A stretch of 64,000 bases of DNA, taken from Thermoflexibacter ruber (lineage in GTDB: Bacteria > Bacteroidota > Bacteroidia > Cytophagales > Thermoflexibacteraceae). Location: assembly GCF_900113045.1 (NCBI RefSeq), contig NZ_FONY01000007.1:109252-173251 (forward strand), written 5' to 3'. The notes under the pieces are model-generated. The model searched no databases, was not told the origin of the DNA, and was given only the letters and a program-made list of their open reading frames with translations. This document shows positions 26,877-35,734 of this stretch, one piece after another (position 1 is the stretch's first letter; every line of letters begins with the position of its first letter). Made by a program: the position numbers and the translations under genes.

Positions 26877-26907
26877 CAAAATTATAAAGTATTTACTTAA
26901 CAAGCAA
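26877..26907 (-). promoter_or_regulatory. Promoter of rpsO-pnp
   Basis: On the minus strand a TTG (26907-26905) is followed after 20 bases by TAATTTTG (26884-26877), an exact TTG-N17-23-TAnnTTTG match. Transcription would start near 26870. Confidence 0.65.
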
Positions 26908-26949
26908 AATTTTTTGTTAATATCTTAGGCTTCGTTATGCTTCTTCTAT

Positions 26950-27216
26950 TAGACTTCTTGCGAAAGTAGGTCTGTACCGCATAGAAATCCTTAGAAATTT
27001 CATTTTCATAGCATAATTCAATAATTGTGCTTAAAAATACACCATAGGTGTTATATATTGGTAGAACACATCACCCTTCAAAACACTTCCAACCCCGTTA
27101 GGAGTTGCATACAACGAAGAATATTAAACTCCCAATGGAGTTTTTGATTAAAATTAATAGCATCACTACCAATATTGAAATCCTAACGGATTAAAAACAC
27201 TTTCGCAAGAACTCTA
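26950..27216. mobile_element. MITE-like structured repeat with 18-bp terminal inverted repeats
   Basis: The ends TAGACTTCTTGCGAAAGT-like (26950-26967) and its complement (27199-27216) match at nearly every position, with a perfect 13-base core TTCTTGCGAAAGT. Inside are four more paired segments: ACACC/GGTGT (27039-27051), ATATTGGTAG (27055-27064) with CTACCAATAT (27166-27175), CCGTTAGGA (27095-27103) with TCCTAACGG (27181-27189), and AAACTCC/GGAGTTT (27126-27143). No reading frame of note lies inside. TA at both outer edges suggests insertion at a TA dinucleotide. It is a non-autonomous element or remnant whose RNA could fold extensively. Confidence 0.7.
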
Positions 27217-27419
27217 TTATAATGATTATGACTTTCTCTTTTGAGCGAGGCAGCAAATCTAATTTTTAACATTTCCAATAAAAAGTTTAACTTTTTCATA
27301 AAAAAATTAACACGGGCTTGCAACCTTTTTTTGCTGACTTGGGTCTTGGTGGTAGCAGTTATTAGAAAAATGGCAAACCTCTACCAGAGGGCAATTCTTA
27401 AAAAATTGTATAGAATTGT

Positions 27420-27448
27420 TTGCAAACATGATTTTTTTAATAACTTTG
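27420..27448 (+). promoter_or_regulatory. Strong promoter of the GGSGY-repeat lipoprotein gene
   Basis: TTTG ends at 27422 and TAACTTTG covers 27441-27448 with an 18-base spacer, matching both boxes of the Bacteroidota promoter. The ATG follows 53 bases later. Confidence 0.75.
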
Positions 27449-27501
27449 CCGTGAAAATTAATAAACTTAATTACAATTAATTAATTTAAAAACGCTAATC
27501 T

Positions 27502-30500
27502 ATGAACAAAAACTTCATGAAATCCTCAGTAAAGGCGTTGGCAGTAGCTCTCTCTGCAGCTGCTATCTTGTCGTCTTGCTCTAAGGACCAGTTCACAGAG
27601 AGAGACGCTTTGAATCTTGAACTACAAAGATTGAGAGCGCAAAGAACCATCGACTCTATCAAGACCGCACAGGATAGACTTGATAGAAATGCTTTATTGC
27701 GTTATCAAAGAGCATTAGACTCTCTTGACAGAGAAAACGCAGGTGGTAGAGTATTCTATACTGTAAACGTAGTTTCTGCTACTGCTTCTGCTGTTTCTAA
27801 TGGTAGAGTAGAAGAAGCTGAAGGTGTTACTGGTGCTTCTGTTACTACTTCTCAGTATGGTCAAACAAGAACAGTACAAACTACTAACGGTATCGCTACT
27901 TTCGAGTTGAGAAGTGGTGAAGCTACAGTAGCGATTACTGCTCCTAACCACACTTCTGCTGACTACACTGTAAACTTGACAGGTCCTTTCTCTGGCGGTC
28001 AAACTTCTTTGGTAGGAAGTGGAAATACTGTAGTACAAGCTCCTAAGAACGGTACTACTGTGTATGTAGGTAACGTAATCCCATTGTTTGAAATCTCTAC
28101 TGATGGAGCTAAGATGGCGAGAATCCGCGGTCGTGCCTTCATCGAAACTGATTTGACAAACGATGTAGAAGAGTTAGCTAATACTCAAAATGCCGCTATC
28201 CAAGCAGCTGGTGCAGTAGATAACATCTTCGTAACTGCGGGTATCAACACTCAAGGTACTTTCTTTAACCGTTACTTAGCTAAGCAAGGTGCTTTTGGTA
28301 CTGCTGGTGCTAACTTAGGGGGTACTTCTACTACTGCTGGTTTAGGTGCTATCACTAAGATATTCTACGGTCCTGCTACTCCAGCGACTGGTTCTGGAGC
28401 TGCTGGTGCGCCTGTAACAAGAGTAGCGGTAGGTGCTACTGGTGATTATACCTTGTTAGTTCCTGCTACAGTTTCTGGTCTTCCTATCAACATGAAGTCT
28501 GACGAAATCGTAGCTAACAGGACTTACTTCCGTGCAGGTGGTCTATTGACTACTCAACGTCACTTGTATGGTCCTAACGTAACTGCTGACGCTGTGCCAG
28601 TGAATGCTTCTGTACCTACAGTGAGTTTCCAAGCTTTCACTACTCCAGCAGTAGTAACAGTTTCTTATCAGCCACAAGTTATTGGTTCTTCATTCGCAAC
28701 AGGTCTTAGAACTGGCGGTGGTGGCTTCTATGCAGTAGCTCCTACTGTAACGCTTTCAGGTACAGGCGGTACTGGTTTGGCGGGTTCTATAGGTGCTACA
28801 GGTACAGTAGGTGATGCTTTTGCTGACACTCCTGCTGGTACTACTGTGGTAGGTAAGACTATTACTGCGGTAAACGTAACCGCAGGAGGCTCTGGTTATA
28901 CTGCGGTGTCAGGAGCTAACAACGATGGAGTGGCTTCTTTCACAAGAAATGACGTAGTAGGTGTTGGTTCTGGTTTCAGAGTAGCTGGCTCTACTGGTTC
29001 TCAAATCAGCAACTTTATCCAAGTAACTGACGGTGGTTTTGGGTTTAGATATCCAGATCCTGTTACTTTTGATGTTACAGCAATAGGAACAACAGCTGGA
29101 ACCATCAATGGTTTCGGTACTACTACTACGGTAACTTCTGGTTTCACTGGTGCTTTGCCAGTAGTTAGCTTTGGCAGCATTCTGCCTCCAGCTACTACTC
29201 CTGTAGCAGTGGTAATACCTGAGCCTTCTATTGGTACTATTACTGCCATCACAGTAACTGACCAAGGTAGCGGTTTATCTTCCATTCCTCAACCTGTATT
29301 TACTTATGGTAACCCCGGTTCTATTCCGTCTCAAGATGCTGTTACTAATAATTTATTTGAGAAAAATGGTTCAGGAGGTATTCAATTTAACTTTGATGCT
29401 ACTGGTGGACCTGCTTATGTATTCCCTCCTTCTTGGGGAACAGCAGGTACAGACTATACAGTAAGTGCTACGTCAATTATATTGACTCCAGCTACGCAAG
29501 CAGCGGCAGCAGGTCAAAGAAGTACCTTAGGAAGTGGATATGTATTTGTGCCTACCGCAGTGGCTGCTGCACAAGGTAATGGTTCTTTCCCAAGTATTAC
29601 ACCTGCTTCTTTTACACTTACTTTAAATACTTCTGCTAACGCTAATAACTCTAATACACCTCCAGGTTCTATAGCTCGTATAGAAATTACTAATGGAGGA
29701 GTTTATAGTGGCATTACTGGTTATGGTGGAAATGGAGCAGCAGCTGATGTTATTCCTTTCCCACTGACAGGCGTAGGTGGGAATATAGATGGTATTTCTT
29801 TACGAATCGTAGTTGCTACAGTGCCTCCTGGTTCTTCAAGAACTACTAACTCTTTGGCGGCTTTGTCATTTGCAGGTGGTTCTGGTTTGGCTTTGGACAA
29901 CTACGTAATTACTACACCAACACCTACAGTAGGTACTACTAACATCTTCTCCGCAGCTACTGCATTTGGTTATCCTTCAAATACTACTTTGGTAACTTCT
30001 ACTTTGTTAAATCCTAACTCTCCTATTACTGTAGATTTAGGTACTAATTTATTAGGTGGAAGCCCATGGATAGTGGTATTTGATCCTCCAGCAGGTGGTG
30101 GAGTACAAGCATGGGGTATTCCTTTCATAAACTTAGTTAATGGAGTATCTACCATTGCAGGTGTGAGGATTATTAATGCTGGTGCTGGTTATGCTGCTTC
30201 TACTACCGCAGTGCCAATGACTTTGATGCCTAATCCATTTAGAAGAACTGGTGCAGCAGTAGGCAACTCTGCAATCGCATTAGCCGATTTTGGTCCTGCA
30301 AATGCTACTAATTGGTTCACTTTGGGCACAGATATTACTAATGTACTTCCTGTACAAGCAGGTAAAGACCTGAGAAATGCACTTTCAAATGCGTTGAGCA
30401 TCGGTTTTGAATTGCCTGCTCAATCAGCCTTCTTACAGTTCACTGTAACTAATGGTGGTTCTGGTTATGCACAAACTCCTTCTGTAGCTATTGCTGATGG

Positions 30501-31215
30501 TGGTTTGACTTTCAATGAGATTGCTGGTTTGTTAAGTACACCTAACTCTACCCTTGTAGGTCCTGTATCTATGTCTAATGGTTCTGTAACAAGAGTAGGT
30601 AATAACTTTACAGGCGCACAAGCTAACCAAGGTAGAATCACCTTACCTGCTACTCCTCAATTCGTGAGCGCACCTGCGGTGTTTGTATCTGATGCCTTGA
30701 GTACTTCACTGACCAATGCTTTTGCGGCTGGTTTAGGCTCTGCTGCGCCTGTTGATGGTACAAGAATCAGCATCGGGGCTAACGGTGCAGTTACTGGTAT
30801 CTCTTTAGGTGCTAACTTCGTGAATGGAACAAGTGCAGAAAGTGCAGGTTGGAATGCAGTGAGCTATCACCAACCTCCATTAGTAACCATTTCTGCTCCT
30901 GCTACTGGTACACAAGCTACTGCGGTAATCGACCCAGCTCCTGTAGGTATCAGAATAGAAAGTGGTGCTCCTAACTTAGGTAAAATCCAAGCCATCAGAA
31001 TTACTAACGGTGGTTCTGGCTACGGCAGAGGTAACTTGTATCAAAGATTCTTTACCTCCGGTCCATCTGGTCAAGACTACGTAATCGTAGGTAGCAATGG
31101 TTCTGGTACAGCTACTCAAACAGGTGCTAACTCTCCAGGTTCAGCATTTGACGTAGTAACTGGTGTTACTTATGTAAGAGATATTCACTACGGTACTGGT
31201 CGCTTGTTAGACTAA
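27502..31215 (+). CDS. Giant lipoprotein with GGSGY-type beta repeats, probably abundant at the cell surface
   Basis: The 1237-residue product has a lipobox (AAILSSC, Cys26), then a coiled-coil segment (about 30-78; LNLELQRLRAQRTIDSI) and a small beta domain (80-150). The rest is Ala/Gly/Thr/Ser-rich beta sequence. A motif of the form I-x-V-T-x-GGSGY recurs near residues 462, 511, 589, 732, 894, 985 and 1170, with variants GGFGF, QGSGL and AGAGY, each followed by a P-x-V strand. Codon choice is strikingly narrow (GCT, GGT, ACT, TCT dominate), unlike its neighbours, which suggests very high expression. It stands alone between a strong promoter and a strong terminator. I do not recognise a family; a structural surface layer, sheath or matrix protein is one guess. 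It lacks a T9SS sorting domain. Confidence 0.75.
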   Translation: MNKNFMKSSVKALAVALSAAAILSSCSKDQFTERDALNLELQRLRAQRTIDSIKTAQDRLDRNALLRYQRALDSLDRENAGGRVFYTVNVVSATASAVSNGRVEEAEGVTGASVTTSQYGQTRTVQTTNGIATFELRSGEATVAITAPNHTSADYTVNLTGPFSGGQTSLVGSGNTVVQAPKNGTTVYVGNVIPLFEISTDGAKMARIRGRAFIETDLTNDVEELANTQNAAIQAAGAVDNIFVTAGINTQGTFFNRYLAKQGAFGTAGANLGGTSTTAGLGAITKIFYGPATPATGSGAAGAPVTRVAVGATGDYTLLVPATVSGLPINMKSDEIVANRTYFRAGGLLTTQRHLYGPNVTADAVPVNASVPTVSFQAFTTPAVVTVSYQPQVIGSSFATGLRTGGGGFYAVAPTVTLSGTGGTGLAGSIGATGTVGDAFADTPAGTTVVGKTITAVNVTAGGSGYTAVSGANNDGVASFTRNDVVGVGSGFRVAGSTGSQISNFIQVTDGGFGFRYPDPVTFDVTAIGTTAGTINGFGTTTTVTSGFTGALPVVSFGSILPPATTPVAVVIPEPSIGTITAITVTDQGSGLSSIPQPVFTYGNPGSIPSQDAVTNNLFEKNGSGGIQFNFDATGGPAYVFPPSWGTAGTDYTVSATSIILTPATQAAAAGQRSTLGSGYVFVPTAVAAAQGNGSFPSITPASFTLTLNTSANANNSNTPPGSIARIEITNGGVYSGITGYGGNGAAADVIPFPLTGVGGNIDGISLRIVVATVPPGSSRTTNSLAALSFAGGSGLALDNYVITTPTPTVGTTNIFSAATAFGYPSNTTLVTSTLLNPNSPITVDLGTNLLGGSPWIVVFDPPAGGGVQAWGIPFINLVNGVSTIAGVRIINAGAGYAASTTAVPMTLMPNPFRRTGAAVGNSAIALADFGPANATNWFTLGTDITNVLPVQAGKDLRNALSNALSIGFELPAQSAFLQFTVTNGGSGYAQTPSVAIADGGLTFNEIAGLLSTPNSTLVGPVSMSNGSVTRVGNNFTGAQANQGRITLPATPQFVSAPAVFVSDALSTSLTNAFAAGLGSAAPVDGTRISIGANGAVTGISLGANFVNGTSAESAGWNAVSYHQPPLVTISAPATGTQATAVIDPAPVGIRIESGAPNLGKIQAIRITNGGSGYGRGNLYQRFFTSGPSGQDYVIVGSNGSGTATQTGANSPGSAFDVVTGVTYVRDIHYGTGRLLD

Positions 31216-31246
31216 TCTGTTAGTTAGTATCTTTGTATAGATAAAT

Positions 31247-31280
31247 AAAAAAGGGTTGGGTTTAAGCTCAACCCTTTTTT
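31247..31280 (+). terminator. Strong terminator after the GGSGY-repeat gene
   Basis: AAGGGTTG at 31251-31258 pairs with CAACCCTT at 31269-31276 and six T end at 31280. A-rich sequence before it makes it usable on both strands. Confidence 0.9.
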
Positions 31281-31325
31281 GTTTTGTATTTTTGTGGGAA
31301 CTTGTATATATTTGAAGAAAAAAGC

Positions 31326-31982
31326 ATGGGCAAGAAAACAAGTAAAAAAGAAGTAAGGTACTCAGAGGCAGAACTCATTGCTTTGTTTGGCTTGGACAAG
31401 ACTAAGATAGCTACGCCTCTGATGCAAGAATGGCTAATGAGTCAGACTACGCTCTTGGATTACGAGCAGAAACTCTTTGATAGCATTTTGCATCATGCCT
31501 TGGAAAACATAGAGGCATGGTCAGAGGAAGACCTGAAGATGAATTTTATTGCTTTTGTTTTAGAATTATCTCATTTAAAATCATCTAAGCATATACGTAC
31601 TTTTTTTGATAAAACCATAGAAGCAGAGATAGAGGGACATTTTTTAAAGGTCAAATCTGATTTTATGATAGCCAAAGGCATTCTGGACTTGGTGCAGAAG
31701 CCTTATTTTCACTTTCAAGAGTACAAAAAAGAACGAGACCCTCACGGAGACCCTTTGGCGCAGCTGATAGAGGCTTTTCTGATAGCGCAGGCTATCAATC
31801 AGGACGATAAGCCAATCTATGGAGGATACGTGGTAGGGAGGTTTTGGAACTTTGTCATTATAGAAGGAAAGCAATACTGTGTTTCGGAGGCTTACGATAG
31901 TACAAAACAAAAAGAACTCATGCAAATTATTGCAATTTTGCGAAAATTCAGAGAAATCTTAGAAACAAGGTTGTTAGATTAG
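31326..31982 (+). CDS. PD-(D/E)XK-nuclease-fold-like hypothetical protein
   Basis: The ATG at 31326 (MGKKTSKKEVRYSE) is chosen because the TTG-initiated frame at 31284 would start just after the terminator stem. The 218-residue protein is helical in its first half. Residues 100-155 show the order expected of a PD-(D/E)XK core: Glu in AEIEGH, Asp112 in KSDFMIAKG, then FHFQEYKKE with Glu132-x-Lys134, and a following helix with Gln146 (AQLIEAFLIAQAI). In the family these residues bind Mg2+ and cut nucleic acid. Proteins of this kind in Bacteroidota are mostly uncharacterised. No partner gene is adjacent. Confidence 0.55.
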   Translation: MGKKTSKKEVRYSEAELIALFGLDKTKIATPLMQEWLMSQTTLLDYEQKLFDSILHHALENIEAWSEEDLKMNFIAFVLELSHLKSSKHIRTFFDKTIEAEIEGHFLKVKSDFMIAKGILDLVQKPYFHFQEYKKERDPHGDPLAQLIEAFLIAQAINQDDKPIYGGYVVGRFWNFVIIEGKQYCVSEAYDSTKQKELMQIIAILRKFREILETRLLD

Positions 31983-32031
31983 TTTAGACTTCCACAAGCA
32001 GTTTTTGTTTTCTTCTGCCGCAGCAATGGTC

Positions 32032-32054
32032 GCCCTCCCCCCAAAGGAGAGGGC
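32032..32054. terminator. GC-rich hairpin between convergent genes
   Basis: GCCCTC at 32032-32037 pairs with GAGGGC at 32049-32054. It lies between the stop codons of the PD-(D/E)XK-like gene and the TerB-like gene, but has no T run on either side. Confidence 0.35.
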
Positions 32055-32127
32055 TATATTGCAAAAAATGATTTTGCTTGAGTTATGGCTTGTAACAAGT
32101 AAGTTTACTAATACATGGTGCCATGTC

Positions 32128-32505
32128 CTATTCCTCATAAGGTCTGGAGCGCAAGCCTCGCATCAAGTCCTCCTCAAAGCGACTAATCAAAAATCTCTCG
32201 CTTTCGTCTATGCCGTTGCTTGCTTGGGCTACTTCGTTGAGAATGCGTATGAGTTCGGGGTAGCCAAGATAGGGACCGTATTCTATCATTACGCTCAGGG
32301 CTTTTTCGTAGGCATCTTTGACGCTGTTGTTTTTCTTGGTTTCATAGTTAAAAGACCACACTATCTCCTCGCCCCCTTGCTTGTACTGAAAGAGAGCCTT
32401 TAACTTTTCTACCTCTTCGGGTTGGACTCTGCCGTCGATTTTGGCTACTGCATAAATCAGTTCCCCGAAGGCTTCCAATAGTTTTTCTTTGTTTACCATA
32501 CTCAT
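32128..32505 (-). CDS. TerB-like all-helical protein
   Basis: The 125-residue protein fits the TerB/DjlA-like four-helix fold: FGELIYAVAKIDGRVQPEEVEKLKALF near the N-terminus has the conserved D-G-x-x-x-x-E-E metal-site pattern, repeated in weaker form near NGIDESERFLISRF. TerB domains occur in tellurite-resistance and stress proteins and often act as membrane-proximal or metal-binding modules. This is a single-domain version. It lies 7 bases after ettA on the same strand, so the pair is probably an operon. Confidence 0.65.
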   Translation of the reverse strand: MSMVNKEKLLEAFGELIYAVAKIDGRVQPEEVEKLKALFQYKQGGEEIVWSFNYETKKNNSVKDAYEKALSVMIEYGPYLGYPELIRILNEVAQASNGIDESERFLISRFEEDLMRGLRSRPYEE

Positions 32506-32512
32506 TTATTTT

Positions 32513-34183
32513 TTACACCAATTTTTTATAACGAATGCGTTTAGGTTCTACATAGCCTTCTTGTTTTTTCTTAAATTCCTCATACTCGCTGAAGTTCCCC
32601 TCAAAAAAGCGAACTTGCGAATCTCCCTCAAAGGCAATGATGTGTGTGGCTATCCTATCTAAAAACCAACGGTCGTGCGAAATGACTACTGCACAGCCCG
32701 CAAAGTTTTCTAAGCCCTCCTCTAAAGCCCGCAAAGTATTTACGTCTAAGTCGTTAGTAGGTTCGTCTAAGAGCAAGAGATTTGCTCCTTGTTTGAGGGT
32801 CATTGCTAAGTGGACTCGGTTTCTCTCCCCGCCCGAGAGTTGTCCTACTTTCTTTTGCTGGTCGTTGCCACTAAAATTGAACTTGCTCACATAGGCGCGG
32901 GAATTTACCTCTCTCTCACCTACCTTCATGAGTTCATTGCCACCAGAGATGACTTCCCATACCGTTTTATTAGGGTCTAAGTCATCATGTTCTTGGTCGA
33001 CATAAGCATACTTGACGGTTGCCCCTACTTCAAAAGTGCCTTGGTCTGGTTTGACAGCTCCTGTAATCATCTTGAAAAGAGTAGTTTTCCCTGCGCCATT
33101 GGGACCTATTACCCCTACGATTCCCGCAGGGGGCAGAGAAAAACTAAAATTTTCTATAAGCAATTTATCTCCATACGCTTTGGAGATATTGTGTGCTTCG
33201 ATGACTTTGTTGCCGAGTCTGGGACCGGGCGGAATATACAGTTCTAATTTTTCTTCTTTTTGCTTGACCTCCTCATTCAAAAGTTTTTCATACGAACTCA
33301 AGCGAGCTTTTTGCTTTGCCTGCCGAGCCTTAGGCGACATGTTTACCCATTCCAATTCTCTTTGCAGGGTTTTTTGTCGCTTAGATTCTTGCTTTTCCTC
33401 CACTGCCAAGCGTTTTTGCTTTTGCTCGAGCCAAGAGGAGTAATTGCCCTTCCAAGGGATACCTTCGCCTCTGTCCAACTCCAAAATCCACCCAGCTACA
33501 TTGTCCAAGAAATAGCGGTCGTGGGTAACGGCAATGACCGTTCCCTTGTACTGCTGTAAGTGTTGTTCTAACCAGTGAACCGACTCAGCGTCTAAGTGGT
33601 TAGTAGGCTCATCAAGCAATAGTACGTCTGGCTCTTGTAACAACAAACGACACAGAGCTACTCTACGTTTCTCCCCACCAGAGAGATTGCCAATGATGGC
33701 ATCTTCGGGAGGAGTGCGAAGTGCGTCCATGGCTTTCTCCAAGCGGTTGTCCAATTCCCAAGCCCCCACTTGGTCTAATTTGTCTTGAATGTCTGCCTGC
33801 CTTGCCATGAGTTTGTCAAAATCTGCCTCAGGGTCAGCAAACTTCTCATTGATTTCCTCAAATTCTTTGAGCAAGTCTATGATAGGTTGTACGCCTTCCT
33901 GTACTACCTGTTTGACGGTCTTGGTAGGGTCTAACTGCGGTTCCTGCTCCAAGTACCCCACAGAATAGTTAGGGGAGAAGACCACTTCGCCTTGGTAGCT
34001 TTTGTCTAAACCAGCAATGATTTTAAGCAAAGTAGATTTGCCTGAGCCGTTCAAACCCAGTACGCCTATTTTTGCTCCGTAGAAAAAAGAGAGATAGATA
34101 TTTTTAAGTACCTGTTTTTGGGGGGGGTAGATTTTGCTTACTCCCGCCATAGAAAAAATAATTTTTTCGTTATTATCGCTCAT
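32513..34183 (-). CDS. ettA: Energy-dependent translational throttle protein EttA, ABC-F ATPase
   Basis: The 556-residue protein has two ABC ATPase domains in one chain without membrane spans. Walker A sites are [12 protein letters not shown] (about 44-55) and [12 protein letters not shown] (about 355). Signatures [15 protein letters not shown] and [13 protein letters not shown] and Walker [12 protein letters not shown] and [11 protein letters not shown] are complete. The ABC-F linker between domains contains the basic [19 protein letters not shown] segment. EttA gates the first peptide bond on the ribosome according to energy status. The length and the arm sequence fit EttA better than Uup or YheS. 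Confidence 0.93.
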   Translation of the reverse strand: MSDNNEKIIFSMAGVSKIYPPQKQVLKNIYLSFFYGAKIGVLGLNGSGKSTLLKIIAGLDKSYQGEVVFSPNYSVGYLEQEPQLDPTKTVKQVVQEGVQPIIDLLKEFEEINEKFADPEADFDKLMARQADIQDKLDQVGAWELDNRLEKAMDALRTPPEDAIIGNLSGGEKRRVALCRLLLQEPDVLLLDEPTNHLDAESVHWLEQHLQQYKGTVIAVTHDRYFLDNVAGWILELDRGEGIPWKGNYSSWLEQKQKRLAVEEKQESKRQKTLQRELEWVNMSPKARQAKQKARLSSYEKLLNEEVKQKEEKLELYIPPGPRLGNKVIEAHNISKAYGDKLLIENFSFSLPPAGIVGVIGPNGAGKTTLFKMITGAVKPDQGTFEVGATVKYAYVDQEHDDLDPNKTVWEVISGGNELMKVGEREVNSRAYVSKFNFSGNDQQKKVGQLSGGERNRVHLAMTLKQGANLLLLDEPTNDLDVNTLRALEEGLENFAGCAVVISHDRWFLDRIATHIIAFEGDSQVRFFEGNFSEYEEFKKKQEGYVEPKRIRYKKLV

Positions 34184-34290
34184 ACTGTTTGTTTTGAATC
34201 AAAAGTTGGGATTTTGGTGATGATTCCAATTGTATGATGGTATTTTATCTACTGTTATCAATTTGATGAGAAAAGTGTTTTTTTGAATAA

Positions 34291-34380
34291 AAATCTGTGC
34301 TTATTCAGCCCAATCCGTATTATCGTTGTTCTATTTTGGAACACTGATGACACAGATTGTACCGATGAGAACGGATTTTT
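34291..34380. repeat. Dispersed-type repeat with two inverted pairs
   Basis: AATCTGTG at 34292-34299 pairs with CACAGATT at 34351-34358, and AATCCGT at 34312-34318 pairs with ACGGATT at 34371-34377. The text around TGACACAGATT and ACGGATTTTT recalls a non-coding repeat seen in several Bacteroidota genomes; that comparison is from memory. The rest of the 34184-34452 gap shows no gene. Confidence 0.4.
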
Positions 34381-34452
34381 TTAAACACATAAAATTATCA
34401 TACATTTGAAAGCACCACCGGTATTTTGTTAGCTGATACAAATATGCTAAAA

Positions 34453-35721
34453 TTATTGGAAAGAAAGAAAATTTGTAAGGTATGCCAAAATTTTGTCCGT
34501 ACTTCCTAAGTTTTCCTTGACAAAAGTAATGCAGTCAGTATCGGTTTTTTTCTTTGCTTGTGGATTTTCTACAAAAAAAATAAGTTTGTTTTTTAAATCC
34601 TCTGCCTTTTTGATAGGAAAAGCCACGCCCAATTTTTCTAATTGAGTAGCTTCGCTGAACTTTTGATATGCCAAATTACCAAAAAATATAGGCATTCCAA
34701 AAACGGCAGGTTCTAAAATATTGTGCAATCCTTGTGCATATCCGCCACCAACAAAAGCATACTCTCCATAGCGGTAGAGGGCAGACAGCATACCTACATT
34801 ATCTATAAGCAAAAGGTCAAAGCTGGCTAATTCCTGTGCATTAGTGAGCGATTTGGCTTGGGAAAAGCGAATCACTTTTCGGTAAAAAAATTGATTTTCA
34901 ATGTATTGCAAAGTATTTTCATTAATTTCATGAGGGGCGATGATGAGTTTGATTGGGTAAGGGAAATGTTGCAAAGCCCTGCTGATAACACTAATGTCTT
35001 CTTTCCAGCTACTCCCAATCACTATGAGTTTTTCGTTATTTTTAAAAATGTTAGCAATAGGAATCTCTCTATTGGCTTCTTTGATAGCCCAAACCCTGTC
35101 GAAGCGAGTATCTCCACTAAGGCTTACTTGCTGGATGCCAATGCTTTGTAATAAATTTAAAGAGCTTTGGTTCTGTACGAAAATATGAGTAAACTTTTTT
35201 AAAAGACTGCGAAAAAGCGCACCATGAGGCTTAAAAAAAATCTGCTCTTTCCTAAAAATTGCTGAAAAAGAAACAAGTGGAATATTTCTTTGGGAAGTTT
35301 GATAAATAAAATGATACCAAAACTCGTACTTCACAAAAAATGCTATCTTGGGCTGAGTAATTTGCAAAAATCTCTCTGCATTCTTGGCAGTATCCATAGG
35401 CAAATAGCAAATAATGTCTGCTATGGCATCATTTTTTTTCACTTCATAACCACTTGGGGAGAAAAAAGTAAGCAAAATCTGATAAGTAGGAAATTGGGCT
35501 TTGAAAGCCTCTATCACGGGTCTGCCCTGCTCAAACTCGCCCAAAGAAGCACAGTGAAACCATGCCAAAGGAACTTGCTTAGGTTGGAAGCGTGAGGACA
35601 AATCTTTGAAAATAGTTTCCCTTCCTCTGACAAATAATTTTGCCTTTGCATTGAAAAATGAAAAAAGATAAATTAGAGAGTAATAAAGTTGTATAAAAAT
35701 GTTGTATAAAAAAAGTTGCAT
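34453..35721 (-). CDS. waaA: 3-deoxy-D-manno-octulosonic acid (Kdo) transferase
   Basis: The 422-residue GT-B enzyme adds Kdo to lipid A precursor at the inner membrane. An N-terminal membrane anchor (about 5-22) is followed by the Kdo-transferase N-domain: FSSRFQPKQVPLAWFHCASLGEFEQGRPVIEA is represented by VPLAWFHCASLGEFEQGRP near 52-70, and LLTFFSPSGYEV near 80-95. The C-domain has GSSWKEDISVI and the GGGYAQGLHNILEPAVFG motif near 325-342, which binds CMP-Kdo. Length is normal. It is 13 bases downstream of the M43 protease gene in the same direction. Confidence 0.93.
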   Translation of the reverse strand: MQLFLYNIFIQLYYSLIYLFSFFNAKAKLFVRGRETIFKDLSSRFQPKQVPLAWFHCASLGEFEQGRPVIEAFKAQFPTYQILLTFFSPSGYEVKKNDAIADIICYLPMDTAKNAERFLQITQPKIAFFVKYEFWYHFIYQTSQRNIPLVSFSAIFRKEQIFFKPHGALFRSLLKKFTHIFVQNQSSLNLLQSIGIQQVSLSGDTRFDRVWAIKEANREIPIANIFKNNEKLIVIGSSWKEDISVISRALQHFPYPIKLIIAPHEINENTLQYIENQFFYRKVIRFSQAKSLTNAQELASFDLLLIDNVGMLSALYRYGEYAFVGGGYAQGLHNILEPAVFGMPIFFGNLAYQKFSEATQLEKLGVAFPIKKAEDLKNKLIFFVENPQAKKKTDTDCITFVKENLGSTDKILAYLTNFLSFQ

Positions 35722-35734
35722 GGGTATATTGTTT

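Noticed and set aside
27241..27480. 79-residue reading frame upstream of the GGSGY-repeat gene
   Set aside because: It contains the promoter boxes of that gene, has low-complexity basic composition and no start signal.
32005..32403. 132-residue plus-strand frame
   Set aside because: It is antisense to the TerB-like gene, whose protein has a clear domain; the plus-strand product has none.
33012..33443. 143-residue antisense frame in ettA
   Set aside because: Serine/cysteine-rich shadow of the ABC-F gene.
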